From Herbaspirillum sp. ST 5-3 (GTDB lineage Bacteria; Pseudomonadota; Gammaproteobacteria; Burkholderiales; Burkholderiaceae_D): a stretch of DNA of 64,000 bases. The translations under genes were made by a program, and so were the position numbers. The stretch is from NCBI RefSeq assembly GCF_004804275.1, contig NZ_STGI01000001.1:248001-312000 (forward strand). Direction: 5' to 3'. The notes beneath the pieces were generated by a model. It had not been told where the DNA came from, did no database searches, and saw only the letters and a program-made list of their open reading frames with translations. Shown here piece by piece: positions 43,144 through 52,703 of the stretch; positions within the stretch are counted from its first letter, which is position 1; every line of letters begins with the position of its first letter.

Positions 43144-44586
43144 GTGGGGATTTTTTCGCTTTTTGGCAAGAAGAGCGGTCAGCAGGTCAAGCCTGCGGAC
43201 AAGGACGCCTCTCGCGCAAAACGCCAGACAAACTCGCCTCGCACTGACAGCAGCAAGGCCGGCGCACGCCCGCAATCGGCCAAGCGCGATGCGCAGGCAG
43301 CTCTCGCGACCGCGCAGAAGATCGACGCCATCGAATCGGAGATGTCGTCGGAATTCGTGAATGTAACGACGACGCAAATCGGCAAGACAATTCCCGGCCC
43401 CCAGACGATCGCACCTCCGCCTCCGAAGCCCCGCGCTGTAGCAACGCCGCAACAAACACCGCAAGCCGAATCGAAAAAAAAGGAGTCCTCGCCACCGTCA
43501 CCAGCGGCCGGGCAGGCGCAGGATGATTTCGGCACCACCACCGAATTCCTGTTGGGCGGAGAGACTGCCGTCAGCAATGTCGCCTCGCCGGCTTCCGAAG
43601 CCACCGCGCTGCTCGAAGAAGCCGCTGTCCTCTACGCAAACGGTCAGAATGAAATGGTGGAGCAGATGCTGCGCGCTGCGACCGAAGCAGACAATCTCGG
43701 CAGCATGACGCGTACCGCATGGTGGATGCTGTTCGACCTGTACCAGACTCTCGGAAAGCAGCAGGAATTCGAACAACTATCGATCGCGTATGCGAACAAG
43801 TTCGAAACCTCGCCGCCGGCATGGACAGGCATCTGTCAGCAAGGGGTTCGCAACAACGCGGCGTCAAGTGCAGTCCCGATGGTGACTTTTTCCGGCAAAC
43901 TCGACGACAACAGCGCAAAGTTGATTGAGCGCATGCAAAAGCTGGCCGAAAGCCATCGTGTGCTGCGCCTTGAGTTCATGCGCATCTCCGAAGTTGCTCC
44001 GGCTGGATGTCGACTGTTGCTGGGGGAGCTGAAAAAACTGCAGAAATCAGGACATGAACTGATTCTGGTTGGCGCACCGGAACTGGCTGCAAAGATCCGC
44101 GCAATCCTGGAAGTGGGACGGCGCGACGACAGCGAAGATTCCTGGCTGTTGCTGCTGGAAATTCTGCGCCTGCTGAACCGCGAGAGCGAATTCGAGGAGG
44201 CCAGTATCGATTACTGTGTCACCTTCGAAGTCTCTCCCCCGGCCTTCGTCGCACCGAAAAACAAGGTAACCACTGCTGCAGCCGAAGCGCCAGCCAGCGC
44301 GCAGACCCAGGAAGCCTTCATGATGCCGGCGCTGATCGAGGGAAAAATCGATAATCTTATCCTGGCGATCGCTGCCTATTCGGACGAACACAGTCCGGCA
44401 ATCGTCGACTGCTCGCAGCTGACGCGCATCGATTTCAACGCCGCCGGTCGTATGCTGACCGGGCTCGCACCCTTTTGCGGCAATGGCAAGCTCATCGAAT
44501 TCCATCACGTCAATCACCTCGTTGCGGAATTGTTCGCCATGATCGGCCTCAAAGACGTGGTACGCATCGTTCCGCGCAAGAACTGA
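43144..44586 (+). CDS. Double STAS-domain protein with disordered N-terminus
   Basis: 480 residues from a GTG at 43144 with CAGGGAAAA before it. It begins MGIFSLFGKK and then has about 140 residues rich in Lys, Pro, Ala and Ser, probably disordered. Residues 150-225 are helical (EATALLEEAAVLYANGQNEM, MLFDLYQTLGKQQEFEQLSI). Two STAS-like sandwiches follow: about 235-325 (PMVTFSGKLDDNSAKLIERM, LRLEFMRISEVAPAGCRLLL) and about 395-478 (FMMPALIEGKIDNLILAIAA, IVDCSQLTRIDFNAAGRMLT). STAS domains usually act as phospho- or ligand-controlled protein switches; the partner is unknown. It precedes hslV by 193 bp. Confidence 0.8.
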   Translation: MGIFSLFGKKSGQQVKPADKDASRAKRQTNSPRTDSSKAGARPQSAKRDAQAALATAQKIDAIESEMSSEFVNVTTTQIGKTIPGPQTIAPPPPKPRAVATPQQTPQAESKKKESSPPSPAAGQAQDDFGTTTEFLLGGETAVSNVASPASEATALLEEAAVLYANGQNEMVEQMLRAATEADNLGSMTRTAWWMLFDLYQTLGKQQEFEQLSIAYANKFETSPPAWTGICQQGVRNNAASSAVPMVTFSGKLDDNSAKLIERMQKLAESHRVLRLEFMRISEVAPAGCRLLLGELKKLQKSGHELILVGAPELAAKIRAILEVGRRDDSEDSWLLLLEILRLLNRESEFEEASIDYCVTFEVSPPAFVAPKNKVTTAAAEAPASAQTQEAFMMPALIEGKIDNLILAIAAYSDEHSPAIVDCSQLTRIDFNAAGRMLTGLAPFCGNGKLIEFHHVNHLVAELFAMIGLKDVVRIVPRKN

Positions 44587-44672
44587 CATCCCATTCACGA
44601 CCTGGGGCTTCGGCGCCGGCTGAAGCTGTCTGCGGGAAGCGACCACCATTGCCCCTCCCGACGCGCATCTGC

Positions 44673-44692
44673 CCATGTGGGCCGGCACATGG
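44673..44692 (+). terminator. Possible weak hairpin between the STAS gene and hslV
   Basis: 7-bp perfect stem (44673-44679 with 44686-44692) and a 6-nt loop, 87 bp past the STAS gene stop. No T-run. It may separate that gene from hslVU. Confidence 0.3.
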
Positions 44693-44779
44693 TGATCCGT
44701 CAGCTACACTACTTGTAATCCAGCACACAGCCCTTATTTGCAGTGAGATTGCACATCAACATTCACTTCAGAGGCAAGC

Positions 44780-45316
44780 ATGGAACAATTTCACGGCACG
44801 ACCATCCTGTCCGTGCGTCGCGGCAATATTGTCGCCCTGGGCGGCGATGGCCAGGTGACGCTCGGCAATATCGTCATGAAAGGCACTGCGCGGAAGGTGC
44901 GCAAGCTGTATCAGGGCAAGGTATTGGCGGGATTTGCCGGTGGCACTGCCGATGCGTTCACGCTGATCGAGCGCTTTGAAGGCAAGCTCGAGAAGCACCA
45001 GGGCAATCTGATGCGAGCCTCCGTGGAGCTGGCCAAGGATTGGCGCACCGACCGCATCCTGCGCCGCCTGGAAGCGATGCTGCTGGTGGCAGACCGTGAA
45101 TCGACACTCATCATTACCGGCAATGGCGATGTGCTGGAACCGGAAAGCGGTATCGGCGCGATCGGCTCCGGCGGCGCCTACGCACAATCCGCAGCCAAAG
45201 CCCTGCAGGACAACACGGAACTGTCGCCGGTCGAGATCGTGAAGAAAGCCCTTACGATTGCCGGCGAACTGTGCATCTACACCAATCTGTCGCATACCAT
45301 CGAAACCCTCGACTGA
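44780..45316 (+). CDS. hslV: ATP-dependent protease subunit HslV
   Basis: 178 residues. It is the proteasome-like peptidase of the HslUV complex. The N-terminal Met-Glu-Gln-Phe-His-Gly is removed to expose the catalytic Thr in [49 protein letters not shown] and [19 protein letters not shown] are family blocks. It forms a double hexamer capped by HslU and removes misfolded or regulatory proteins. hslU starts 27 bp downstream. No convincing heat-shock sigma32 promoter was found upstream by eye. Confidence 0.98.
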   Translation: MEQFHGTTILSVRRGNIVALGGDGQVTLGNIVMKGTARKVRKLYQGKVLAGFAGGTADAFTLIERFEGKLEKHQGNLMRASVELAKDWRTDRILRRLEAMLLVADRESTLIITGNGDVLEPESGIGAIGSGGAYAQSAAKALQDNTELSPVEIVKKALTIAGELCIYTNLSHTIETLD

Positions 45317-45343
45317 CGCGCAGCGACGCGTCCACACTTCATC

Positions 45344-46687
45344 ATGAACATGACTCCCCAAGAGATAGTTTCCGAACTGGACAAGCACGTGGTCGGCCAG
45401 TCGCGTGCCAAGCGCGCGGTGGCGATTGCCTTGCGCAACCGTTGGCGCCGCCAGCAAGTGACGGAACCTCTGCGTCACGAAATCACGCCCAAGAATATCC
45501 TGATGATCGGCCCGACCGGCGTGGGCAAAACCGAGATCGCACGTCGCTTGGCGAAACTGGCCGACGCTCCCTTCATCAAGATCGAAGCCACCAAATTTAC
45601 CGAGGTCGGTTACGTCGGTCGGGATGTCGACACCATCATCCGCGACCTGATCGACATCGGCATCAAGCAAACACGCGAGTCGGAAATGCGCAAGGTGCGC
45701 ACGCTCGCGGAAGATGCTGCGGAAGATCGCATCCTCGACGTCCTGCTGCCACCGGCACGTGATTTCGGTTTCAGCGCATCGCCCAACGCGAACGAAGGCG
45801 AACAGGCCGGCAACACGACGCGCCAGACTTTCCGCAAGCGCTTGCGCGAAGGTGCACTCGACGACCGCGAGATCGAAATCGAAGTGGCCGATACCGGTCC
45901 GCACATGGAAATCATGGCGCCGCCCGGCATGGAAGAAATGACGGAGCAGATCAAGTCGATGTTTTCCGGGCTCGGCGCATCACGCAAGAAGAAGCGCAAG
46001 GTAAAGATCAAGGAGGCGATGAAGCTCTTGATCGAGGAAGAAGCCGCCAAGCTGATCAACGACGATGAACTCAAGCAGAAAGCGATTGCGAACGTCGAGC
46101 AGAACGGCATCGTGTTCCTCGACGAGATCGACAAGATCGCGAGCCGCTCCGAGGTCGGCGGTGCCGACGTGTCGCGTGCGGGCGTTCAGCGCGACCTGCT
46201 GCCGCTGGTGGAAGGAACGACAGTCAACACCAAGTACGGCATGATCAAGACCGACCACATCCTGTTCATCGCCTCAGGTGCGTTTCATCTCGCCAAGCCT
46301 TCCGATCTGATTCCGGAGTTGCAGGGACGTTTTCCGATCCGCGTCGAACTGGAATCCTTGTCGATTGCGGACTTCGAGCGCATCCTGACCAGCACCGACG
46401 CCTGCCTCACGCGGCAGTATGAAGCACTGCTCGATACCGAAGGCGTGAAGATCGAATTCACCCAGGACGGCATCCAGCGCATGGCGGAAATCGCGTTTTC
46501 GGTGAATGAAAAAACCGAAAACATCGGCGCGCGGCGACTGTACACCGTGATGGAGAAACTGCTGGAAGAAGTGTCGTTTACGGCCAGTGAATCCTCCGGC
46601 AAGACCATCTCGATCGACGCCGCGTATGTGGACGACAAACTCGGCGCGCTGTCCGACAACGAAGACTTGTCGCGCTACGTGTTGTAA
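45344..46687 (+). CDS. hslU: ATP-dependent protease ATPase subunit HslU
   Basis: 447 residues, the usual length. It is the AAA+ unfoldase that feeds HslV. It opens [35 protein letters not shown]; Walker A is [15 protein letters not shown] near residue 57, Walker B is [11 protein letters not shown] near 260. The I-domain lies between them (about 110-240), with [20 protein letters not shown]. Sensor regions follow in [14 protein letters not shown] and [20 protein letters not shown], and the C-terminal tail ends SRYVL, which inserts into HslV. The start ATG at 45344 or the second Met two codons later is possible. Confidence 0.98.
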   Translation: MNMTPQEIVSELDKHVVGQSRAKRAVAIALRNRWRRQQVTEPLRHEITPKNILMIGPTGVGKTEIARRLAKLADAPFIKIEATKFTEVGYVGRDVDTIIRDLIDIGIKQTRESEMRKVRTLAEDAAEDRILDVLLPPARDFGFSASPNANEGEQAGNTTRQTFRKRLREGALDDREIEIEVADTGPHMEIMAPPGMEEMTEQIKSMFSGLGASRKKKRKVKIKEAMKLLIEEEAAKLINDDELKQKAIANVEQNGIVFLDEIDKIASRSEVGGADVSRAGVQRDLLPLVEGTTVNTKYGMIKTDHILFIASGAFHLAKPSDLIPELQGRFPIRVELESLSIADFERILTSTDACLTRQYEALLDTEGVKIEFTQDGIQRMAEIAFSVNEKTENIGARRLYTVMEKLLEEVSFTASESSGKTISIDAAYVDDKLGALSDNEDLSRYVL

Positions 46688-46696
46688 GCGCAGTCA

Positions 46697-46718
46697 AGGC
46701 GGGCCTGGTCGCCCGCCT
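46697..46718 (+). terminator. Hairpin after hslU
   Basis: Perfect 8-bp G+C stem (46697-46704 with 46711-46718), 6-nt loop, 9 bp past the hslU stop; only a weak T-rich tail (CATCATTTCATC) follows, ending at the ATG of the next small gene. Confidence 0.5.
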
Positions 46719-46732
46719 CGCATCATTTCATC

Positions 46733-46930
46733 ATGGCTAACAAGGCACTCTCGAAACGGCAGAAGATGATCATCCGGGTCGAACCGTCGCAACGGGCGCT
46801 GAAGCCGCGCAATCCGATTGCGCTGGCGGCAAAACAACGCGTCGCCGGATCCCATCGGAAATCCGCGTCCGCCGGTCGGCAATTGCAGCAACGCCTGTTG
46901 AAGAAAGTGATCGGCGAGTCCGACGACTAG
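46733..46930 (+). CDS. Small basic protein of unknown function
   Basis: 65 residues, strongly basic (many Lys and Arg). It begins MANKALSKRQKMIIRVEPSQ and includes ALKPRNPIALAAKQRVAGSH. Codon use matches the neighbours, with third positions mostly G or C, which supports translation. There is no clear Shine-Dalgarno, and a hairpin lies just before it, so expression is uncertain. Charge suggests nucleic-acid or ribosome binding, but nothing in the sequence proves it. I do not recognise a named family. It ends inside a bidirectional hairpin facing the type II secretion operon. Confidence 0.55.
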   Translation: MANKALSKRQKMIIRVEPSQRALKPRNPIALAAKQRVAGSHRKSASAGRQLQQRLLKKVIGESDD

Positions 46931-46949
46931 CGCAGGACTTGCGCTAGTC
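46925..46949. terminator. Bidirectional hairpin between the small basic gene and gspC
   Basis: Perfect 10-bp stem (46925-46934 with 46940-46949) and a 5-nt loop between convergent genes, overlapping the small gene's TAG. It lacks a T-run on both sides. Confidence 0.5.
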
Positions 46950-46957
46950 TGCAGCAA

Positions 46958-47806
46958 TCAGCGGCTCTGCAAAGGCGTGTTCGGTCCGGCCGTACCCGGC
47001 GGAACCTGGTTCGTGAAGGGTGCGTAGGGCTGCGTCGCAGGCGCGGCAGGCGCAGCGTTTTGCGGGCTTGGCGCGGGAGCCGGTGCGGGCGTGACGACTT
47101 GAGGTGTCGCCGGAATCGGTGTCATTGGCGCCGGCACCGCCGGCACGGGTGTCGGTGTGACGACCGGAGAAGGTAGTCCAGCAGTTGGTGCAGGCATGGT
47201 AGCGGCCGAGCTTCCCGATCCGTTCGCAGTCGGCTGCGTCTGTGTTTGGGCCGCCGAGGGAGGCGGACTCACGACCATGGTCGGTGGAGCGGTCGTCGCC
47301 GCCGGCGGCGTCATTTGCCCGGGCCGACCGGAAACCGCCGGACTCTGGGCCGGAGCCGGCGATGCCGAACTCCCCGATGGCGTCATCGCAATACCGCCCT
47401 GCCCTTTCGCATTCTCAGGCAACTCCACCCGTTTGGTGGCCCCACCCTCGGATAGCAAGACATACCCGCGGTGCACCTCTTTTACCTTGACGCCCGGTAC
47501 GACTTCGGCGTCGACCCGCACTGGCTGTGCCGGCTTGCCGTCGGCACTCAGGATCGCAATGCTGTCATGCGGATTGCCGGAGAAGATCACGCCTCTCAGT
47601 TGATAGTTGCTGGCACCTGCAACCGGCCCTGAGCGCCCGCCAAACAATGCTGCGGCTGCCTCCGGGTGTACATCCGCGGCGGCAACACGCACTGGCGGCG
47701 CGACAGGGCGCACCGGCGGCTTGAACAACTGCATCGCCCAATAAGCGACCGAGGCGCACAGGGCAATGAACATCAAGAAACTCGCAGCAAGCGGCAAGCG
47801 CTTCAT
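46958..47806 (-). CDS. gspC: Type II secretion system protein GspC, PDZ-less
   Basis: 282 residues from the ATG at 47806 (AAGGA five bases before it). One membrane segment (about 8-28), then a short Pro-rich linker and the HR domain (about 45-130: AAAALFGGRSGPVAGASNYQ, LRGVIFSGNPHDSIAILSAD, VKVKEVHRGYVLLSEGGATK) that contacts the secretin GspD. Instead of a PDZ or coiled coil, the last 140 residues are Pro/Ala/Thr-rich and probably disordered. It links the inner-membrane platform to the outer-membrane channel. It is the last gene of the operon, unlike the common gspC-first order. Confidence 0.85.
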   Translation of the reverse strand: MKRLPLAASFLMFIALCASVAYWAMQLFKPPVRPVAPPVRVAAADVHPEAAAALFGGRSGPVAGASNYQLRGVIFSGNPHDSIAILSADGKPAQPVRVDAEVVPGVKVKEVHRGYVLLSEGGATKRVELPENAKGQGGIAMTPSGSSASPAPAQSPAVSGRPGQMTPPAATTAPPTMVVSPPPSAAQTQTQPTANGSGSSAATMPAPTAGLPSPVVTPTPVPAVPAPMTPIPATPQVVTPAPAPAPSPQNAAPAAPATQPYAPFTNQVPPGTAGPNTPLQSR

Positions 47807-47829
47807 CACATTCCTTTTTATTTGTTTTG

Positions 47830-49050
47830 TTATCGCACCAGTTGGTTGATTTCGATAATCGGCATCAACACCGCCAACACAATCAGCAAGACCACCACGC
47901 CCATTACCAGGATCAGTGCCGGTTCCAGCAGGCCCGCGATCGTCATCGCGCGCCGTTCCAGGTCCTGTTCCTGCGCGTTTGATGCCCGCTCAAGCATCTG
48001 AGGCAATTCGCCGGTAACCTCGCCGGCACGAATCATGTGAATCAGCATCGGCGGGAAATGCTTGTGCGCCGATAGTGCGCGCGCCAGGCTCACGCCTTCG
48101 CGCACGCTGTTGGTCGCTTCTTCCACCTGTTCTCGCATCGCGACGTTGGAGAGTGTATCGCGGCTGGTTTGCAGCGCTCGGAGTATGGGCACGCCGGAGC
48201 CGGTCGTGATGGCCAGCGTACTAGCGAAACGCGCGGTATTCAGGCTGCGTTCGAACTTGCCGTACAGCGGTGCATTCAACAGCCAGCGATGCCAGCGGTA
48301 CTTGACGTCCGGATTCTTCAATGCCGTGCGCCATGCGAACAGACCGCCAACAAAGGCCAGCAGGACGATCCAGCCGTAACTGCGCACGAAATCGGAAATC
48401 GCCAGCATGATGACGGTCAGGATCGGCAGCTTCTGCTTGGTATTCGCAAAGACCGACACGATCTGCGGCACCACATAGGCGAGCAGGAATATCACGATGG
48501 AAAATGCCACGACCGTCACGATTGCCGGATAGGTGAATGCAAGCCGCACTTTTTGCACCAGCGAATTGCGACGCTCGATGTAGTCGGCCAGACGCGACAG
48601 CACATGCGACAACTGACCGATCTGTTCGCCGGATGCGACCAGCGCGCGATAGATATCGGCAAAGTCGCGCGGATGTCGCGACAAGGCATCGGACAAGGAT
48701 GCGCCGCCCATCACTTCGGAACGGATCGATGCCACCAGGTCGCGCACGTAGGGCCGCTCGGCTTGTTCCAGCAAGGCGGTGAAGGCTTGTTCCAGCGGCA
48801 GGCTTGCCTCGAGCAGGCTGGCGAGCTGGCGCGTAAAGAGTGCAAGCTCGGTAGTCGACAAGCGGTCGCCGAAAGCCCGGATCCTGGTCTGTCCCAGTTC
48901 GTCGACCTGGGTGGCGATGGCATCGACCACGATGGGCACCAAGCCTTGCGAGCGCAGGTCCGAACGCGCCGAGCGCGCACTGTCGGCATTGACCACGCCC
49001 TTTTTGGTGGCCCCTGCGGCATCAACGGCTTCGTAGCGGAATGCCGGCAT
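47830..49050 (-). CDS. gspF: Type II secretion inner-membrane platform protein GspF
   Basis: 406 residues, normal length. It has the two repeated T2SF cytoplasmic domains (about 70-190 and 270-395) and three membrane segments. Motifs: MPAFRYEAVDAAGATKKGVV at the start, LALFTRQLASLLEASLPLEQ, the repeat match FASTLAITTGSGVPILRALQ and the C-terminal GLLEPALILVMGVVVLLIVL. It forms the platform that couples the GspE ATPase to pseudopilus assembly. It starts 3 bp after gspE ends. Confidence 0.97.
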   Translation of the reverse strand: MPAFRYEAVDAAGATKKGVVNADSARSARSDLRSQGLVPIVVDAIATQVDELGQTRIRAFGDRLSTTELALFTRQLASLLEASLPLEQAFTALLEQAERPYVRDLVASIRSEVMGGASLSDALSRHPRDFADIYRALVASGEQIGQLSHVLSRLADYIERRNSLVQKVRLAFTYPAIVTVVAFSIVIFLLAYVVPQIVSVFANTKQKLPILTVIMLAISDFVRSYGWIVLLAFVGGLFAWRTALKNPDVKYRWHRWLLNAPLYGKFERSLNTARFASTLAITTGSGVPILRALQTSRDTLSNVAMREQVEEATNSVREGVSLARALSAHKHFPPMLIHMIRAGEVTGELPQMLERASNAQEQDLERRAMTIAGLLEPALILVMGVVVLLIVLAVLMPIIEINQLVR

Positions 49051-49053
49051 CGT

Positions 49054-50493
49054 TTACTCTTTCGTTACGCGCAGCAATTCCGCCTGCGTGGTGGTGCCGT
49101 CGGCAAGCCAGCGCTCGCCGTCCTCACGCATGGTGCGCATGCCGTTTCTCTGGGCCGTGGCACGAATTTCCGCTTCCGATGTCTGGTCGTGGATCTGCGC
49201 GCGGATCTGATCGGTCGTCAGCAGCAATTCATACACGCCGACACGGCCCTGGTAACCCGTGTGCCCGCACTTGTCGCAGCCGACTGCGTGCCACTCCTGC
49301 CCGTCATGCCGACGGCATACCGGGCACAGCTTGCGCACCAGACGCTGCGCGACGACGCCGAGCAACGAGGATGAGAGCAGGAACGGTTCGATGCCCATGT
49401 CGAGTAGACGGGTGACCGCTGCAGCCGAATCGTTCGTGTGCAAGGTCGCCAGCACGAGGTGACCGGTGAGCGATGCCTGCACGGCGATCTGCGCCGTTTC
49501 AAGATCGCGGATCTCGCCGATCATGATGATGTCCGGGTCCTGGCGCAGGATCGCGCGCAATGCCTTGGCAAAGGTCATGTCGATGCGCGCATTGACCTGG
49601 GTCTGGCCGACGCCCGGCAATTCGTATTCGATCGGATCTTCGACCGTCAGGATATTGGTGGTCGGCGTGTTCAGCCGCGACAGGGCCGCATACAAGGTCG
49701 TGGTCTTGCCGGAACCGGTCGGGCCCGTGACCAGCACGATGCCGTGCGGCTGGCTGATCAGTTCGTCGAATTGCTTCTGCACATCGGCGCTCATGCCGAG
49801 ATGTCCCAGGTCGAGCCGGCCGCCTTCCTTGTCGAGCAGACGCAGCACCGCGCGCTCACCATGGCCGGTGGGCAAGGTCGATACGCGCACATCCACCGGC
49901 TTGCCGCCGATGCGCAATGTGATGCGGCCGTCCTGCGGCAGGCGTTTTTCCGCGATGTCGAGTTGCGCCATGATCTTGATGCGCGAAATCAGCGATGCGT
50001 GTATCGCCTTCTTCGGCCGCACGATGTCACGCAGCGCGCCATCAACACGGAAACGCACGACGGAAACCTGCTCAAAGGGCTCGATGTGGATATCCGATGC
50101 TTCTTCGCGCAAGGCCTGCGTGAGCAGCGCGTTGATCATCCGGATCACCGGTGCATCGTCGGCCGATTCCAGCAGGTCTTCGATGGCCGGCATGTCCAGC
50201 ATCAGCTTGGTCAGGTCGAGATCCGATTCCACTTCGTCGACCACCTGCGCCGCATCGCTTCCGGAATTGGCATAGGCTTTCGCAATGGCTGCTTCCAGGT
50301 CTTCACGCGGCAAGGATTTGAGCTTGACGCGGCCGAAGCGGCGGCTGACTTCCGCGATGGCGGAAGGAACGGTTGCTTCCGACACCCACACCTCGACGGC
50401 ATTGCCGGCCGTTTCGCTGCGGCGCGCAAGCAGCGCGTGGTCGCGGGCGAATGCGTAAGGTAAAAGGCGGGCGTCGGTCATGGTATTGCTCAT
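49054..50493 (-). CDS. gspE: Type II secretion ATPase GspE
   Basis: 479 residues. The N-terminal domain (about 1-130) docks on GspL; the catalytic domain has the Walker A GPTGSGKTTTLY near 245, the Asp box LTVEDPIEYELPGVGQ, Walker B RQDPDIIMIGEIRDLETA, and the His box ATLHTNDSAAAVTRL. A four-Cys zinc motif (CPVC and CDKC) lies near 400-420, as in true GspE. It powers pseudopilus extension from the cytosolic face. The ATG overlaps the gspD stop by 4 bp. Confidence 0.97.
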   Translation of the reverse strand: MSNTMTDARLLPYAFARDHALLARRSETAGNAVEVWVSEATVPSAIAEVSRRFGRVKLKSLPREDLEAAIAKAYANSGSDAAQVVDEVESDLDLTKLMLDMPAIEDLLESADDAPVIRMINALLTQALREEASDIHIEPFEQVSVVRFRVDGALRDIVRPKKAIHASLISRIKIMAQLDIAEKRLPQDGRITLRIGGKPVDVRVSTLPTGHGERAVLRLLDKEGGRLDLGHLGMSADVQKQFDELISQPHGIVLVTGPTGSGKTTTLYAALSRLNTPTTNILTVEDPIEYELPGVGQTQVNARIDMTFAKALRAILRQDPDIIMIGEIRDLETAQIAVQASLTGHLVLATLHTNDSAAAVTRLLDMGIEPFLLSSSLLGVVAQRLVRKLCPVCRRHDGQEWHAVGCDKCGHTGYQGRVGVYELLLTTDQIRAQIHDQTSEAEIRATAQRNGMRTMREDGERWLADGTTTQAELLRVTKE

Positions 50494-52703
50494 TGCTGTC
50501 TGCTTGGGTTCTGATCTGTTGGTGGTGGGGCCGCCGGCACGGGCGCGGTCGCTGGCGCAGCCGGCTGGGCCTCGCGCTCCGGTCGCGGCGGCAGGTTCAG
50601 CAGGGAACCGCCAACCGGGCGGCCATTCTGCATGGGCGGCAGCACCGGCACGTTGACGTTGGGCAGCACCGCTGACGGCGCCTGTTGCGTATTCATCTGG
50701 ATATTGCGGATGAAGTCATAACGATCGCTTGCAACATTATTGCTCTGTTCGCTGGTTCGGATGACGGTCGGCCGCAGGAACACCATCAGGTTGGTTTTGT
50801 TCCCGCTGCGGGTGCGGTACTTGAACAGGTTGCCGACCACGGGGATATCGCCCAGCCCCGGCACCTTTTCCTCGTTGTCCGATGCCTTGTCCTCGATCAG
50901 GCCGCCGAGCACGATGATTTCGCCATCATCGACCAGGACGTTGGTTTCGATCGAACGCTTGTTGGTAACGATGTCCGATGCCTTGCTGGTGGTCTGAATA
51001 TTCGATGTTTCCTGATAAATCGCCATCTTGACCGTACCACCTTCGGAAACCTGCGGACGCACGCGCAAGGACAAACCCACATCGCGGCGCTCGATGGTCT
51101 GGAACGGATTCTGCGCACCGGAAGCCGCCGTGGTGAAGGTGCCGGTAATGAATGGCACGTTCTGGCCAACGATGATCCGCGCTTCTTCATTGTCGAGCGT
51201 AATCAGGTTCGGCATGGACAAGATGTTGGCGTTGCCTTCCGATTCCAGTGCGCGGGCCAATGCCCCCAGCGTGAGCGAACCGTTCACCTGCTTGAAGATA
51301 CCCACATTGATGCCGTTGCTGGGCGCAATCGGATTGCCGGTGGTTGCCTTTGAGACTGCCTGAGCGATGAGATTGTTCCCGCCCTGCCCGAATCCGCTGG
51401 CGATGCCAAGCCGATAGTCGCTGGTCGCGTCGCCGGTCAAGCCGGCCCACTGGATGCCGAACTCGGCAGCCTTATCTGCCGTAACCTCGACAATCAGCGA
51501 TTCGACATAGACTTGCGCACGGCGTGCGTCGAGCTGATCGATGACGGCACGCAGATTGCGATACACCGACTCGTTGGCGGTAATGATCAGCGCATTGGTC
51601 GCCGGGTCAGCCTGAATGAAGCCGGCCGGCCCGCCGGTCGGCAAGGCGGTCGGGGTCGGCGACGAAGGCGACAAAGAGCCTTGTCCGAGCTGCCCCTGCT
51701 GGCCCTGCTGCCCCATCGCAAATCCGGGCTGTTGCGCCTGTTGCTGCGGCTGCTGTGCGCTGGTACCCGCCTGTTGCGTGCTGCTGTCGGAAGCAACAAC
51801 TGCACGCAGCGTTTGCGCCAGCCGGACGGCGTCGGCATTCCTGAGATACACCACGTGCACATTGCCCGGCTGCGCGGTCGGCTGATCCAGCTTGGCGATC
51901 AGCGATTTTGCAAGATTGGAACGCGCCACCGATGGCGCGCGCACAATCAGGGAATTGGTGCGCGAATCGGCCAGCACCGACATGGTGCCTGCAGCGCCGC
52001 CCGGAACCGGGCCGGCGCTCTGCTCCACCAGCCGGTTGACGGTCGTCGCGAGGTCGGTGGCGATGGCATAGCGCACCGGCACGACATCCAGGTCACCGAC
52101 GGCCGGCGTGTCGAGTGCGGCAATGATCCTGCCAAGACGCTTCAGGTTGTCCGCATAATCGGTAATGACGATGCTGTTGTTGCCGGGATTGACGTTGATC
52201 GTGTTGTTCGGCGAAATCAGCGGGCGCAGCACCTGTACCAGGTTGTTTGCCGACTCGTAGTTGAGGCGGAAGATCTGCGTGGCAATCTGGTCGCCCCGTA
52301 CGTCGGTCGGCCGGGTCGGACCGGCCTGCAGTTTCGCATCGGCTTCCGGCACGACCTTGGTATAGCCGTCGATCTTCACCATGGCAAAGCCCTGCAGGCG
52401 CAAGGCGGAGGCGAGCAACTCCATGGCCTGCGGCTTGGTGACCGGTTTTTCGGATACCAGGTTGATGGTGCCCTTGACGCGCGGATCGATGACGAAAGTG
52501 GTCCGGGTATAGTGGCCGATCGCCTTGATGACCGACTCGATATCAGCGCCCACAAAATTCAGGGTCGCCTGATTGGACGAGGGATCTTGTGCATAAACGG
52601 GCGGGAAGCTCGTCGTCATTGCGCACAACAACAAGGCGGTTGCTCCCACTTTGCGCCAACCCGCCGGCCTTTGTAATGTTTCTGCTGATTGATTTTTTTT
52701 CAT
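50490..52703 (-). CDS. gspD: Type II secretion outer-membrane secretin GspD
   Basis: 737 residues from the ATG at 52703, which overlaps the gspN stop (ATGA); the 919-residue open frame extends into gspN and is rejected. A signal peptide ends at VYAQ near residue 38. N0-N3 domains follow (LNFVGADIESVIKAIGHYTR; PLISPNNTINVNPGNNSIVI), with a Gln/Gly/Ser-rich insertion at about 325-370. The secretin core has VYVESLIVEVTADKAAEFGI, NANILSMPNLITLDNEEARI, VGQNVPF and VPGLGDIPVVGNLFKYRTRS. It forms the exit pore for folded exoproteins. The C-terminal tail is Pro-rich. Confidence 0.97.
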   Translation of the reverse strand: MKKNQSAETLQRPAGWRKVGATALLLCAMTTSFPPVYAQDPSSNQATLNFVGADIESVIKAIGHYTRTTFVIDPRVKGTINLVSEKPVTKPQAMELLASALRLQGFAMVKIDGYTKVVPEADAKLQAGPTRPTDVRGDQIATQIFRLNYESANNLVQVLRPLISPNNTINVNPGNNSIVITDYADNLKRLGRIIAALDTPAVGDLDVVPVRYAIATDLATTVNRLVEQSAGPVPGGAAGTMSVLADSRTNSLIVRAPSVARSNLAKSLIAKLDQPTAQPGNVHVVYLRNADAVRLAQTLRAVVASDSSTQQAGTSAQQPQQQAQQPGFAMGQQGQQGQLGQGSLSPSSPTPTALPTGGPAGFIQADPATNALIITANESVYRNLRAVIDQLDARRAQVYVESLIVEVTADKAAEFGIQWAGLTGDATSDYRLGIASGFGQGGNNLIAQAVSKATTGNPIAPSNGINVGIFKQVNGSLTLGALARALESEGNANILSMPNLITLDNEEARIIVGQNVPFITGTFTTAASGAQNPFQTIERRDVGLSLRVRPQVSEGGTVKMAIYQETSNIQTTSKASDIVTNKRSIETNVLVDDGEIIVLGGLIEDKASDNEEKVPGLGDIPVVGNLFKYRTRSGNKTNLMVFLRPTVIRTSEQSNNVASDRYDFIRNIQMNTQQAPSAVLPNVNVPVLPPMQNGRPVGGSLLNLPPRPEREAQPAAPATAPVPAAPPPTDQNPSRQQ

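Noticed and set aside
44587-44779. Heat-shock sigma32 promoter before hslV
   Set aside because: No pair resembling CTTGAA and CCCCAT at proper spacing was found by eye.
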